From VBAS01 sp035318985 (GTDB lineage Bacteria > Bacteroidota > Bacteroidia > Chitinophagales > Chitinophagaceae), in assembly GCA_035318985.1 (NCBI GenBank), contig DATHDP010000015.1, positions 12,581 through 76,580 of the forward strand: a stretch of 64,000 bases of DNA. The letters run 5' to 3'. Positions 9,441-18,561 of this stretch are shown here, one piece after another. The notes beneath the pieces are model-generated. The model was not told the origin of the DNA, did no database searches, and saw only the letters and a list, made by a program, of their open reading frames with translations. Position 1 is the stretch's first letter. Each line of letters begins with the position of its first letter. The position numbers and the translations under genes were made by a program.

Positions 9441-10631
9441 ATGCGTAATAAACTTATTCTTTTATCCCTCGCTTTTATGATAGGCGCATTTGCCCATTCG
9501 CAAAAAAGTATGCAAACGCTGATTACTGAAAATATGCAATTGGCAAGCAGCCAATATAAAATACTTGCAGCTGTAACACCTGTAGAGAGTATGCCTCGTC
9601 ATTACAATCCCGACGACAATAAATTGGTGAATAGTGATACCAAATGGTGGTGCAGTGGATTTTATCCGGGCTCTCTATGGCTGATCTATGAATACACAAA
9701 AGATGAAGCTATTCGGGCGGAGGCAGTAAAGCGACTGAACATCCTGGAGAAAGAAAAACACTATACCGGCAATCATGATCTTGGTTTTATGATGTACTGC
9801 AGTTTTGGTACTGCCTACCGTATTACCAACAACGCTGCTTACAAACCCAGCATTGATACCGCTGCCTTGTCGTTAGCGACTCGTTACCGGCCGAATATTC
9901 AATCCATTCAGTCGTGGGATAGTAATGACAAATTAAAATGCCCTGTTATTATTGACAATATGATGAACCTGGAATTGTTGATGTGGGTAGCTGAACACGG
10001 CGGCGATCAACACCTCAGGGATATAGCCATTACTCATGCCAACAGCACATTGGAAAGACATTTCAGACCCGATGGAAGTTCTTACCATGTTTTGGATTAT
10101 GATCCTGCCACAAATAAACTTATACGCAAACTTACATGGCAGGGCGCTGCCGATGAATCAGCATGGAGCCGTGGCCAATCATGGGGATTTTATGGCTTTA
10201 CTATGATGTATCGCTTCACAAAAGATAAACGCTACCTTGAACAGGCGAAAAAAATTGCTGGCTTTTTATTCAATCATCCAAATATGCCGGAAGACTTCGT
10301 GCCATATTGGGATTTTAATGCACCGGGTATTCCCAATGCTTATCGCGATGCTTCTGCTGCCGCCATTAACGCTTCGGCGTTATTAGAGTTGGCGCAGTAT
10401 GTCAACAAAAAGGAAAGCAAATCCTATATAGATAAGGCCGAAAAAATTATTCGTTCATTGTCATCGGAAAATTACAGAGCGAAACCCGGTGAGAATGGAG
10501 GATACATTCTTATGCATAGCGTTGGCAATATGCCTGCTAATTCCGAAATAAATACGACGCTTACCTATGCAGATTACTATTTCCTGGAGGCCTTAATGCG
10601 GTATCAACAATGGGTATTGAACAAAAAGTAA
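9441..10631 (+). CDS. Glycoside hydrolase family 88, unsaturated glucuronyl hydrolase
   Basis: A 396-residue alpha/alpha-barrel enzyme that removes unsaturated uronic acids from the non-reducing end of lyase products by a vinyl-ether hydration mechanism. The start is the ATG at 9441, giving the signal peptide MRNKLILLSLAFMIGAFAHS; the frame is open further upstream but that part overlaps DUF2264. The two catalytic aspartates of the family are placed as D113 in HDLGFMMY and D172 in IIDNMMNLELL. WCSGFYPGSLW and WSRGQSWGFYGF are also typical. It implies that the locus handles lyase products, although no clear lyase is visible in the window. Confidence 0.93.
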   Translation: MRNKLILLSLAFMIGAFAHSQKSMQTLITENMQLASSQYKILAAVTPVESMPRHYNPDDNKLVNSDTKWWCSGFYPGSLWLIYEYTKDEAIRAEAVKRLNILEKEKHYTGNHDLGFMMYCSFGTAYRITNNAAYKPSIDTAALSLATRYRPNIQSIQSWDSNDKLKCPVIIDNMMNLELLMWVAEHGGDQHLRDIAITHANSTLERHFRPDGSSYHVLDYDPATNKLIRKLTWQGAADESAWSRGQSWGFYGFTMMYRFTKDKRYLEQAKKIAGFLFNHPNMPEDFVPYWDFNAPGIPNAYRDASAAAINASALLELAQYVNKKESKSYIDKAEKIIRSLSSENYRAKPGENGGYILMHSVGNMPANSEINTTLTYADYYFLEALMRYQQWVLNKK

Positions 10632-10690
10632 AAGGATAAATTGATGAGCCCTGGGAATGTTGCCGTAGTGATTAAGATTAAAACGATACT

Positions 10691-12580
10691 ATGTTTAGGA
10701 TAATTATATTTTTTGTTTGTGGTCTGCTTTCGTCGCAGTGTTTGGTTGCGCAATCTTCCAAACAGCTATCATCACCGGATGGTAGGTTTCAATTTGTATT
10801 TGATCTGTCAAATGAAGGAGCACCTGTTTATTCTATTTCTTATGATCAAAAACCTGTTGTACTTTCTTCTTTATTAGGAATAAATGGTTGGGAACGCGGA
10901 TCTGTTATTAATGATGTTTCTTTTTCAAAGCAGGACACAGTTTGGAAACCAGTGTATGGCGAACGAAGCCAGGTTCGTGATCATTACCAGGGAATGATAA
11001 TTACTTTACAGCGCAACAACGATGAAAATTTAAAACTGCAAATACAAGTACGGGCTTATAACGAGGGCATTGCATTTCGATATTTTTTTCCTGAAAACCC
11101 TAAAGGAGGAAAGGATATCAATATTCAGAAAGAGCTGACAAGTTTTACAGTGCCCGAAGGAACAATGGCATGGTTTACAAACAGGGCGCAAGGTGAGTAC
11201 AGGTTGTTGCCAATGAATAACTGGCCTAGTGAAAGTGAAAGGCCCCTTGTGTTACAACTTCCTGGTGGAAGATATGCTTGTCTTGCAGAAGCAGAGATGG
11301 TAAACTATTCCCGTACAAAATTTTCACTTGATGCAAATAAACCCAATACTGTTAGTTGTTCTATCTATGATCGTGTCGATTTCTTTACTCCATTCGCAAC
11401 TCCGTGGAGAGTAGTAATGGTAGCGGAACATGCGGGAGAATTATTGGCAAATAATGATCTCTTGTTAAATCTGAATCCACCGTGTGAGATCAAAAACACT
11501 TCATGGATCAAGCCGGGAAAGATAATACGTGAAATGAGTCTTTCAATGAAAGGCTCAAAGGAGTTAATTGATTTTGCCGTAAAACGTCATTTACAATATA
11601 TCCATTTTGATGCTGGCTGGTATGGATATGAGTATGTAACTTCTTCGGATGCTACTAAAGTAAATGTAGATCCCCGTCGCAATGCAAATAGTGATTTGGA
11701 TTTGCAGGAAGTAATTCGATATGCAAATAAAAAAGGGATCGGCGTATTTCTTTATGTGAATCAAAGGGCATTGTATAAACAGTTAGATGAAATTCTTCCT
11801 TTGTTTCAGAAATGGGGAGTTCGGGGAATTAAGTTTGGTTTTGTTGAAGTCGGTTCGCACAAATGGACAACCTGGTTACATGAAGCAATTAAGAAATGTG
11901 CGAAGTATAATTTGATGGTTGATATACATGATGAGTATAGGCCAACAGGCTTCAGTCGAACTTATCCTAATTTATTAACACAGGAAGGTGTACGTGGTAA
12001 TGAAGAAATGCCTGATGCAACAAATAGTACCATTCTTCCTTTTACTCGTTTTATTGCCGGCGCAGCCGACCATACGATCTGTTACTATCATCGCCCTGAA
12101 TTAAAACCACGCCTGGCAGAAACACAAAATGCAAGAGTGATGAAAACAACTTCGGGTCATCAACTGGCACTCGCAGTTGTATTCTATAGTCCACTACAGT
12201 TTTTGTATTGGTATGACAAACCTGAAGATTCACAAGATGAACCTGAACTGGAATTCTTTGATAAAGTGTCTACTGTTTGGGATGATACAAAAGTGGTGGA
12301 TGGTGAAATAGGAAAACATATTACCATTGCACGCCGCAAAGGTGATGACTGGTTTGTTGGGACAGTTACCAATACTGAAAAAAGGGATTTGAAAATTCCA
12401 TTGAACTTTTTAATGCCGGGAAAAAAATATGAAGCAAGTATCTATTATGATGATCCTGCTTCAAAGGTTCGTACAAAGATCTCTATCAAACGTATACAAG
12501 TTGATGCCACTACAATACTGGATACACAATTGATCGCTTCAGGTGGACAAGCTATTTGGATAAAGCCTCTCGAAAAATGA
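10691..12580 (+). CDS. Glycoside hydrolase family 97
   Basis: A 629-residue exported GH97 enzyme (alpha-glucosidases and alpha-galactosidases). A signal peptide ends near LVAQ. An N-terminal beta-sandwich (residues 25-280) is followed by the barrel, where YIHFDAGWYGYEY, DIHDEYRPTGFSRTYPN (from residue 411) and LLTQEGVRGNEE mark the family, and then a C-terminal beta domain. An Asp follows His in HDEY, where the inverting SusB type has a Gly-like residue; this points to the retaining, alpha-galactosidase-like group. That last step is inference from memory of the two mechanisms. It ends the first enzyme block, before the terminator at 12781. Confidence 0.9.
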   Translation: MFRIIIFFVCGLLSSQCLVAQSSKQLSSPDGRFQFVFDLSNEGAPVYSISYDQKPVVLSSLLGINGWERGSVINDVSFSKQDTVWKPVYGERSQVRDHYQGMIITLQRNNDENLKLQIQVRAYNEGIAFRYFFPENPKGGKDINIQKELTSFTVPEGTMAWFTNRAQGEYRLLPMNNWPSESERPLVLQLPGGRYACLAEAEMVNYSRTKFSLDANKPNTVSCSIYDRVDFFTPFATPWRVVMVAEHAGELLANNDLLLNLNPPCEIKNTSWIKPGKIIREMSLSMKGSKELIDFAVKRHLQYIHFDAGWYGYEYVTSSDATKVNVDPRRNANSDLDLQEVIRYANKKGIGVFLYVNQRALYKQLDEILPLFQKWGVRGIKFGFVEVGSHKWTTWLHEAIKKCAKYNLMVDIHDEYRPTGFSRTYPNLLTQEGVRGNEEMPDATNSTILPFTRFIAGAADHTICYYHRPELKPRLAETQNARVMKTTSGHQLALAVVFYSPLQFLYWYDKPEDSQDEPELEFFDKVSTVWDDTKVVDGEIGKHITIARRKGDDWFVGTVTNTEKRDLKIPLNFLMPGKKYEASIYYDDPASKVRTKISIKRIQVDATTILDTQLIASGGQAIWIKPLEK

Positions 12581-12660
12581 TTTGAGAGTAACAAGAGTAA
12601 TCAGCAATACTATTTCAGAATTAACAAAAAATTATTTTAAGTAGAGTTTTATCCCATGCT

Positions 12661-12677
12661 TTTGACAATTGGTCAAA
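12661..12677. promoter_or_regulatory. Perfect inverted repeat TTTGAC-N5-GTCAAA, operator candidate
   Basis: Six-base arms TTTGAC (12661-12666) and GTCAAA (12672-12677) are separated by 5 bases, about 190 bases upstream of the beta-propeller glycosidase gene. A TAGTTTTG element (12706-12713) that matches the Bacteroidota -7 consensus TAnnTTTG lies 29 bases downstream, but no matching -33 TTTG was found at the usual spacing. The AraC regulator nearby could act here; this is inference. Confidence 0.35.
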
Positions 12678-12780
12678 TTCCTGCGACACGGGGATTATAT
12701 AAGGATAGTTTTGCATAGTAATTGAAACAGAACAGAAGTTAGAAAGATATATATTTCCGTAGACTAAGATGAAACAAAGG

Positions 12781-12803
12781 GACGGCTTTTGCCGTCTCTT
12801 TTT
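12781..12803 (+). terminator. Rho-independent terminator between GH97 and the propeller glycosidase
   Basis: GACGGC (12781-12786), loop TTTT, GCCGTC (12791-12796), then TCTTTTTATT. It lies downstream of the putative -7 element at 12706, so it could be an attenuator of the gene at 12864 rather than the end of the GH97 transcript. Confidence 0.65.
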
Positions 12804-12863
12804 ATTATACCTTGTTTGTGGTCATGTCTTTAATTTTAACTATACAACTATTTGGATAAACTG

Positions 12864-14033
12864 ATGAGAACTTTTTTTCTTTCATTCTTAACTGGACTTC
12901 TTTTAATGATTTGTATGCCCTTGCCCAGTTATGCGCAGGATGATCTGGATTTCCAGGAATTGATGAAAGAAGTTGATTCTTCAGGAATATTTTTTTCATC
13001 GAACAATTATACATGGTGCAGCAGCGTCATCAAAGGAGAAGATGGAAAGTATCATATGTTTTATTCACGCTGGTCACACGGTAAAAGAATATTGGATGAT
13101 GATTCCATGAATTATATTTTCAATGGATTCAAAGGATGGTGCAAGTATTCCGAAATAGCTCATGCAGTTTCCGATAAACTCAACGGCCCTTATAAATATG
13201 TATCAACAGTGTTGAAGGGCGATGGCGATCCTGATCATTGGGACAGGTTCACTATGCATAATCCGCAGATCAGGAAATTCGGAAAAAATTATTATCTCTA
13301 TTATATCAGCAATTCATTTGATTCATCACTCCAGTTTAAAGATGAATCAAAAATGAGCAAAGACTGGAAACACTGGCTGAAATATAATTGCACGCAAAAG
13401 ATCGGGGTGATAAAAGCAAAAACCATTGCTGACCTGGTGAATGGTAAATATGAAAAGCTTTCTGCGCCTTTAATGGTTCCTGATAATATCAACACATTTG
13501 AAGTAGCTACCAATCCTACAGTAACACAGGGACCAGATGGGAAATCTTACATGATGTATAAATCCCGTAAACCAAATGTTGGTAATATGACTTTCTGGAT
13601 GGCAACAAGTGATAAGCCAGATGGCCCGTTCAAGATGCTTGGTGAAGTATTTACTTCTGCAGAGATGGCTTGTGAAGATCCATGTATGTGGTATGATAAA
13701 AAAAGAAAACGATTTTACGCTGCGGTTAAATATTATTCCAGCAGTAAAAAATTAGTTCCGCAATTCGGCGCATTAGCATTAATCACCTCTATTGATGGAT
13801 TGAATTGGCAAGCAGCTGTACACCCTTTGATCTCGCTCAGGGAAATGAAAATGAAAGACGGAAAGAAAACAGAATTGACTCACCTTGAACGCCCCTTTGT
13901 AGTTACTGATGAAAAAGGACAGCCTGTTGCTTTATTTGCAGCAGCATCGATCGGTGAACCAACCAAAGGAGACGCTGATCATCCTGCATTTGAGAATAAT
14001 ACTTTCAATGTTTGCTTCCTGCTGAAGAAATAG
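12864..14033 (+). CDS. Secreted five-bladed beta-propeller glycoside hydrolase (GH43/GH32-like)
   Basis: A 389-residue protein. I start at the ATG at 12864, which gives a clean signal peptide (MRTFFLSFLTG…PSYAQ); a TTG 12 bases earlier is less likely. Blade-like repeats are seen: TWCSSVIKGEDGKYHMFYSR, GPYKYVSTVLKG, HNPQIRKFGKNYYLYY, TNPTVTQGPDGKSYMMYKSR and CEDPCMWYDKKRKRFYAAVK. Acidic residues sit in each blade, as in GH43/GH32-type propellers. Bacteroidota homologues are often labelled sucrase or glycosyl hydrolase without proof. The gene has its own leader and ends one base before the convergent AraC gene. Confidence 0.75.
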   Translation: MRTFFLSFLTGLLLMICMPLPSYAQDDLDFQELMKEVDSSGIFFSSNNYTWCSSVIKGEDGKYHMFYSRWSHGKRILDDDSMNYIFNGFKGWCKYSEIAHAVSDKLNGPYKYVSTVLKGDGDPDHWDRFTMHNPQIRKFGKNYYLYYISNSFDSSLQFKDESKMSKDWKHWLKYNCTQKIGVIKAKTIADLVNGKYEKLSAPLMVPDNINTFEVATNPTVTQGPDGKSYMMYKSRKPNVGNMTFWMATSDKPDGPFKMLGEVFTSAEMACEDPCMWYDKKRKRFYAAVKYYSSSKKLVPQFGALALITSIDGLNWQAAVHPLISLREMKMKDGKKTELTHLERPFVVTDEKGQPVALFAAASIGEPTKGDADHPAFENNTFNVCFLLKK

Positions 14034-14034
14034 T

Positions 14035-14925
14035 TTAAACCGTACTCTTGTATTGTGCCGGTGATTTACCTGTTACCTTTTTAAAGATCCGGGAAAAATA
14101 ATAAGGATCATCATACCCGATCTTATCCGCGATTTCTTTTATGATCAGTTCCCGTTGCGTTAACAGCTGACAAGCATAATAGATCTTCATCCGGATAAAA
14201 TAATCTATCGGTGACAAACCTGTTTTCTTTTTAAAAAGCGCTGTATAGTGTGATGGTGAGTAATGAAATTCCTTCGCTATTTCTTCCACGGAAAGTTGTT
14301 TATGAATATTGGCCTTCATAAAAGCGATCGATCTTGCAAGCGGATCCTCTGTTTGTGTTTCCTTTAATAATTTTTGCCTGTTGCCGGGAAAAATGAAAAA
14401 AGAAATAAAATGATACAGGCAAAAATTGGCATAGCAGACCGATTCTTTAGTGTATCCTTCCTGTGCAAGAGAAACATACATTTCATTCCATGTATCCAGT
14501 ACTTTCTGACTAAATAAAAAGTTAGTGGGCTTTATAAATCTTTCCAGTTCGTATTCCTCTTCCAGCTCTTTCAGCTTACTGCTACTGAAATGAACCCAGT
14601 AAATGGTCCACGGATCATTCAGATCTGCCTGGTAGTTGTGAAATTGATGTGGGGGTAAAATAAAAAACTGGTTGGCCGTTAATTCAAAATTTCCAATGGA
14701 AGTGGAATAGTGGCCTTTGCCTTCCAGGCAATAGATCAGTATAAAATCATCGCAGCCTTCTTCTCTTTCCCTGAAATGAAATTGTGCCCTGGGGTAAAAA
14801 CCAATATGAGTTATATAAAGAGAACTGTTGAAAGGCATATTCCCGGTAAACTTTTCCAGGATATATCCAGGAACAGTGATCTGCTTTTCACCTACAAATC
14901 CGTCTTTACGTCGCGTGGCAGCCAT
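14035..14925 (-). CDS. AraC-family transcriptional regulator
   Basis: A 296-residue regulator. The N-terminal cupin-like sensor domain (residues 15-165) includes the segments FILIYCLEGKGHYST and FFILPPHQFHNYQ. The C-terminal double helix-turn-helix (190-296) shows EEIAKEFHYSPSHYTALFKK, SPIDYFIRMKIYYACQLL and IADKIGYDDPYYFSRIFKK. It sits on the minus strand inside the enzyme locus, tail to tail with the propeller gene and divergent from the first sulfatase gene. It probably senses a mono- or disaccharide product and activates the surrounding genes. The start codon is the CAT at 14923-14925. Confidence 0.94.
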   Translation of the reverse strand: MAATRRKDGFVGEKQITVPGYILEKFTGNMPFNSSLYITHIGFYPRAQFHFREREEGCDDFILIYCLEGKGHYSTSIGNFELTANQFFILPPHQFHNYQADLNDPWTIYWVHFSSSKLKELEEEYELERFIKPTNFLFSQKVLDTWNEMYVSLAQEGYTKESVCYANFCLYHFISFFIFPGNRQKLLKETQTEDPLARSIAFMKANIHKQLSVEEIAKEFHYSPSHYTALFKKKTGLSPIDYFIRMKIYYACQLLTQRELIIKEIADKIGYDDPYYFSRIFKKVTGKSPAQYKSTV

Positions 14926-15254
14926 GAGTTCAGATAAATTTAATAACCGGGGATCTTTGAAAAATAAGCTTTTTTCGGGGTATAAATATATCTAAAAAAC
15001 CTTCGGAAGAGATCGATTCAATTTTTAAGGCTGTTCAAATAAATAATTGAAAAAACCATTAAAAGCATCGTATTGTCTATTGAAGACCCTCTCTGGCTAA
15101 ATTATTTTTACCAGCTAAAAAGTAGTTTTTATATATCAAAAGAATAATGAAACAGCTCGATAATAGTTACCTTTCTTATAGGTGGTTCTGAATGGATCGA
15201 CTGAATGTGCAAGAGGTGTTATTTATTCAGTTAACTGATCTTTAAACCTTGTGT
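14926..15254. other. Intergenic region between araC-type gene and sulfatase gene
   Basis: 329 bases between divergent genes, so promoters for both should lie here. It is AT rich. A TAGTTTTT sequence near 15123 resembles the Bacteroidota -7 element (TAnnTTTG with one mismatch), but no partner box is convincing. No open frame, RNA gene or strong hairpin was seen. Confidence 0.4.
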
Positions 15255-16733
15255 ATGAAAAGAAATAAAATACTTGTTCGGTTCCTAAGTTTTGCGATAG
15301 TGGTAGTTGGTCTCTCGGGATTCAAACAACCTGAACTGCAGCCAGAAAAAGCAAACACCCCAAACGTCATCCTGATATTAATGGATGATATGGGTTATGG
15401 CGATCTTGAATGTTATGGTGGATTTCCATATCATACTCCCAGCATCAACAAGCTGGCAAATGAAGGAATGCGGTTCACAAATTTTTATGTGTCACAGGCA
15501 GTCTGTAGTGCATCACGTTCTTCTTTTTTAACGGGTTGTTACCCTAATCGCATTGGTCTTAATGGAGCTTTGAGTCCATTTGCAGAGATCGCTTTGAATC
15601 CTGAAGAAGAAACCATTGCTGAATTATTAAAAGCAAACGGGTACAAGACAAGCATGGTTGGCAAATGGCATTTGGGGCAAAAAGTTCCTTTCCTGCCATT
15701 GAACCAGGGCTTCGATGAATATCTTGGTCTTCCGTTCTCGCATGATTACTGGCCGGTGAATTATGATGGCAAACCACTTGATACTACAACACAAAGAGGC
15801 AAATGGCCGGTGTTGAAACTGATCGAAGGAAATGAAAGAACAAAAGCAATTACGACATTGGATGATGCTGCACAGCTTACCACCATGTATACGGAGAGAG
15901 CAGTAAATTTTATTAAGAAGAATAAAAACAATCCTTTCTTTTTATACCTGGCGCATAATATGCCGCATGTTCCTTTAGCTGTTTCGGATAAATTCAAAAA
16001 CAAAAGTGGCGCTGGTTTGTATGGTGATGTAATGGAAGAGATCGATTGGTCAGTGGGTGAGATCATGAAAACACTGGAAGCAAACGGTCTTACAAAAAAC
16101 ACAATTGTAATTTTTACCAGCGATAATGGTCCCTGGCTTACTTATGGAGATCATGGTGGAAATACAGGTGGCTTCCGTGAAGGAAAGGGAACTGCATGGG
16201 AAGGTGGAGTAAGAGTTCCCTGCATCATTCGCTGGCCAGGACAGATCAAGGCTGGTTCTGTTTGTAATAATATGGCGGCAAGTATGGATCTGCTTCCGAC
16301 ACTCGTTTCAATATGTAAAGCGAAAATGCCGATGAAGAAAATTGATGGCGTAAATATTCTTCCTTTATTAAAACAGGAAAAAAATGCTAACCCCCGTGAT
16401 GAGATCGTTATTTATTACGACAGGAATAGTTTGAAATGTATCCGGAAAGGACAATGGATATTAACCTTCCCCTGTATTTCTCAAACTTATAAAAAAGCAT
16501 CTGCTATCGGTTATGGTGGATGGCCTGGTAAGTATGCAACCGACAGTGTAAGACTTGCTTTGTATGATCTGAGAACAGACCCGGGAGAAACACTGGATGT
16601 AAAAGAATATCATCCGGAAATTGTTCAGCAGCTCATGACGATTGCTGACGGATACAGAAAAGAATTAGGCGATGATCTGACAAAAACAACTGGTACTGAA
16701 ATAAGGGCTGCAGCAAAAGTGCCGAAGAATTGA
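15255..16733 (+). CDS. Sulfatase, type I (FGly)
   Basis: A 492-residue exported sulfatase that would remove sulfate esters from the glycan before or during glycosidase action. I start at the ATG at 15255 (MKRNKILVRFLSF); a TTG two codons upstream is possible. The S1 signature is complete: metal ligands D44-D45 in ILMDDMGYGD, the C84-S-A-S-R88 motif where Cys becomes formylglycine, and MVGKWHLGQ, FFLYLAHNMPH and TSDNGPW. The last three bases of the gene overlap the start of a palindromic repeat at 16732. No sulfatase-maturating enzyme gene is visible in the window. Confidence 0.95.
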   Translation: MKRNKILVRFLSFAIVVVGLSGFKQPELQPEKANTPNVILILMDDMGYGDLECYGGFPYHTPSINKLANEGMRFTNFYVSQAVCSASRSSFLTGCYPNRIGLNGALSPFAEIALNPEEETIAELLKANGYKTSMVGKWHLGQKVPFLPLNQGFDEYLGLPFSHDYWPVNYDGKPLDTTTQRGKWPVLKLIEGNERTKAITTLDDAAQLTTMYTERAVNFIKKNKNNPFFLYLAHNMPHVPLAVSDKFKNKSGAGLYGDVMEEIDWSVGEIMKTLEANGLTKNTIVIFTSDNGPWLTYGDHGGNTGGFREGKGTAWEGGVRVPCIIRWPGQIKAGSVCNNMAASMDLLPTLVSICKAKMPMKKIDGVNILPLLKQEKNANPRDEIVIYYDRNSLKCIRKGQWILTFPCISQTYKKASAIGYGGWPGKYATDSVRLALYDLRTDPGETLDVKEYHPEIVQQLMTIADGYRKELGDDLTKTTGTEIRAAAKVPKN

Positions 16734-16811
16734 ACCACGGAGACACAACGACACGGTGCGTCACAGAGGTTTTCTCCGTGTTTCTCTGTGACCTTTGTGC
16801 CTCTGTGGTTC
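16732..16811. repeat. GAACCAC-ended palindromic repeat, copy 1
   Basis: An imperfect 80-base inverted repeat starts with GAACCAC and ends with GTGGTTC. Its inner arms are related (AGACACAACG… with …CCTTTGTGCCTCT). Its first two bases are the last two of the sulfatase stop codon. A second element with the same ends follows the next sulfatase gene. It resembles the small palindromic REP-like repeats common in this phylum and could also end transcription. Confidence 0.7.
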
Positions 16812-16854
16812 AAAAACAAATTGAGACACTATAATTAATTTAAATGTGATAAAA

Positions 16855-18417
16855 ATGTATAAGAGGTTTATTTGTTTTGTTTTATTTGCTCTTAGTATTT
16901 GCTTACCAAAATACTCTGCTGCCCAGCAGCCAGGCAAGCGATTGAATATTATTTATATCATGAGTGATGATCATGCATACCAGGCCATCAGCGCTTATGG
17001 TTTTGGATTGAACAACACGCCGCATATTGATAAGCTGGCTGAAAAAGGAATGTTATTCAACCGGGCTTTTGTTACTAACTCTATCTGCGGACCGAGCCGT
17101 GCAGTAATGCTTACCGGTAAATACAGTCATATTAATGGCTTCATAGATAATCACAGCACATTCGATAACAAACAGCAAACTGTTGCTACTATTTTACACA
17201 ACGAAGGTTACCAGACTGCCGTTATTGGTAAATGGCATTTGATATCTGACCCTGTAGGATTTGATTACTGGAATGTAGTACCCGGCCAGGGAGAATATTA
17301 TAATCCTGATTTTATTGAGAATGGTGTTCGCAAAAAAGTAGAGGGCTATGTAACGAATATCACAACTGATTTTGCCATCAACTGGCTTGACAAAAGAGAT
17401 AAGGATAAACCTTTTTTCCTGGTCTACCAGCAGAAAGCGCCGCACCGCAACTGGATGCCGGAAGAAAAATATTATCATCTCTTTGACAGCACTCAATTCC
17501 CGGTTCCTGCAAATTATTTTGATGATTATAAAACAAGAACCCGTGCAGCACATCAACAGGAAATGGAAATTGCTACACACATGCATTTTGGATACGATCT
17601 GAAAGTGCCGGTGGATTCTGTCCTCGAGAAAAAAACAGGACCGGGTCCGTCATTGCAAGGTCCGCTCAATCGCCTTACACCGGAACAACGAAAAAAATGG
17701 GATGACGCCTATAACCCGATCATTGAACAATTTAATAAAGCACACCTGGGTGAAAAGGATCTTGCTACCTGGAAATATCAACGTTATATGAAAGATTATC
17801 TCCGTTGTGTGCAAAGTGTGGATGACAATGTTGGCAGGCTGATGGATTATTTAAAACAAAATGGATTGGAAGAAAATACCATCGTCATTTATACTTCTGA
17901 CCAGGGATTTTATTTAGGCGAGCATGGCTGGTTTGATAAACGATGGATGTATGAAGAATCATTCCGTACGCCACTGATCATAAAATGGCCGGGGGTCACC
18001 AATAAAAAATCAACAAGCAACCAGATGGTGATGAACCTTGATTTTGCCGAAACTCTTTTAGATATGGCTGGTGTGAAGATCCCGGCAGATATGCAGGGAA
18101 AAAGTTTTGTGCCGGTATTAAAAGGAAAACAGAAAGGAAGTTTTCGTGATGCCGTGTATTATCATTTTTATGAGAACCAGGAACACAAAGTGGCAAAGCA
18201 GATCGGTGTAAGAACAGAACGCTACAAGCTGATCTTTTTTTATGAGAACAATGAATGGGAATTGTATGACCTTGAAAAAGATAAACACGAAATGAACAAT
18301 GTGTACGGTCAGCCGGCTTACAAAAAAGTGCAGGAGATGATGATGAAAAAACTAAAAGAAAAGAAAGAACAATACAAAGACCCCGTTCCTTTAAATGATC
18401 CTTCAAAAAAACTCTAA
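16855..18417 (+). CDS. Sulfatase, type I (FGly), second copy
   Basis: A 520-residue exported sulfatase distinct from the preceding one. The ATG at 16855 gives the signal peptide MYKRFICFVLFALSICLPKY; an in-frame GTG at 16846 is an alternative. Metal ligands lie at D38-D39 in IYIMSDDHAYQ, and the maturation motif is C78-G-P-S-R82. Also present are VIGKWHLIS, YQQKAPHRNW, YTSDQGFYLGEHGW and the C-terminal WELYDLEKDKHEMNN. The motif GEHGWFDKRWMYEES is typical of a sulfatase subgroup acting on glycosaminoglycan-like or algal sugars, but the position of the sulfate it removes cannot be told. Confidence 0.95.
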   Translation: MYKRFICFVLFALSICLPKYSAAQQPGKRLNIIYIMSDDHAYQAISAYGFGLNNTPHIDKLAEKGMLFNRAFVTNSICGPSRAVMLTGKYSHINGFIDNHSTFDNKQQTVATILHNEGYQTAVIGKWHLISDPVGFDYWNVVPGQGEYYNPDFIENGVRKKVEGYVTNITTDFAINWLDKRDKDKPFFLVYQQKAPHRNWMPEEKYYHLFDSTQFPVPANYFDDYKTRTRAAHQQEMEIATHMHFGYDLKVPVDSVLEKKTGPGPSLQGPLNRLTPEQRKKWDDAYNPIIEQFNKAHLGEKDLATWKYQRYMKDYLRCVQSVDDNVGRLMDYLKQNGLEENTIVIYTSDQGFYLGEHGWFDKRWMYEESFRTPLIIKWPGVTNKKSTSNQMVMNLDFAETLLDMAGVKIPADMQGKSFVPVLKGKQKGSFRDAVYYHFYENQEHKVAKQIGVRTERYKLIFFYENNEWELYDLEKDKHEMNNVYGQPAYKKVQEMMMKKLKEKKEQYKDPVPLNDPSKKL

Positions 18418-18426
18418 AATTTAATG

Positions 18427-18519
18427 GAACCACATAGGCACAGTAGGCCACAATAGAAGGAAACATCCCGCAGTATTGCGGGATGTAAAACCTATGTTTT
18501 CTATGTGGCTATGTGGTTC
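18427..18519. repeat. GAACCAC-ended palindromic repeat, copy 2, with inner hairpin
   Basis: The outer arms GAACCACATAG and CTATGTGGTTC bracket 93 bases. A strong inner hairpin CATCCCGC (18464-18471) / GCGGGATG (18478-18485) sits at the centre. The outer ends match copy 1, while the inner part is different. It lies 10 bases after the second sulfatase stop. Confidence 0.7.
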
Positions 18520-18561
18520 ATAGCTTCGATATACGGGTAGCGACTAAAAAATCATTACAAA

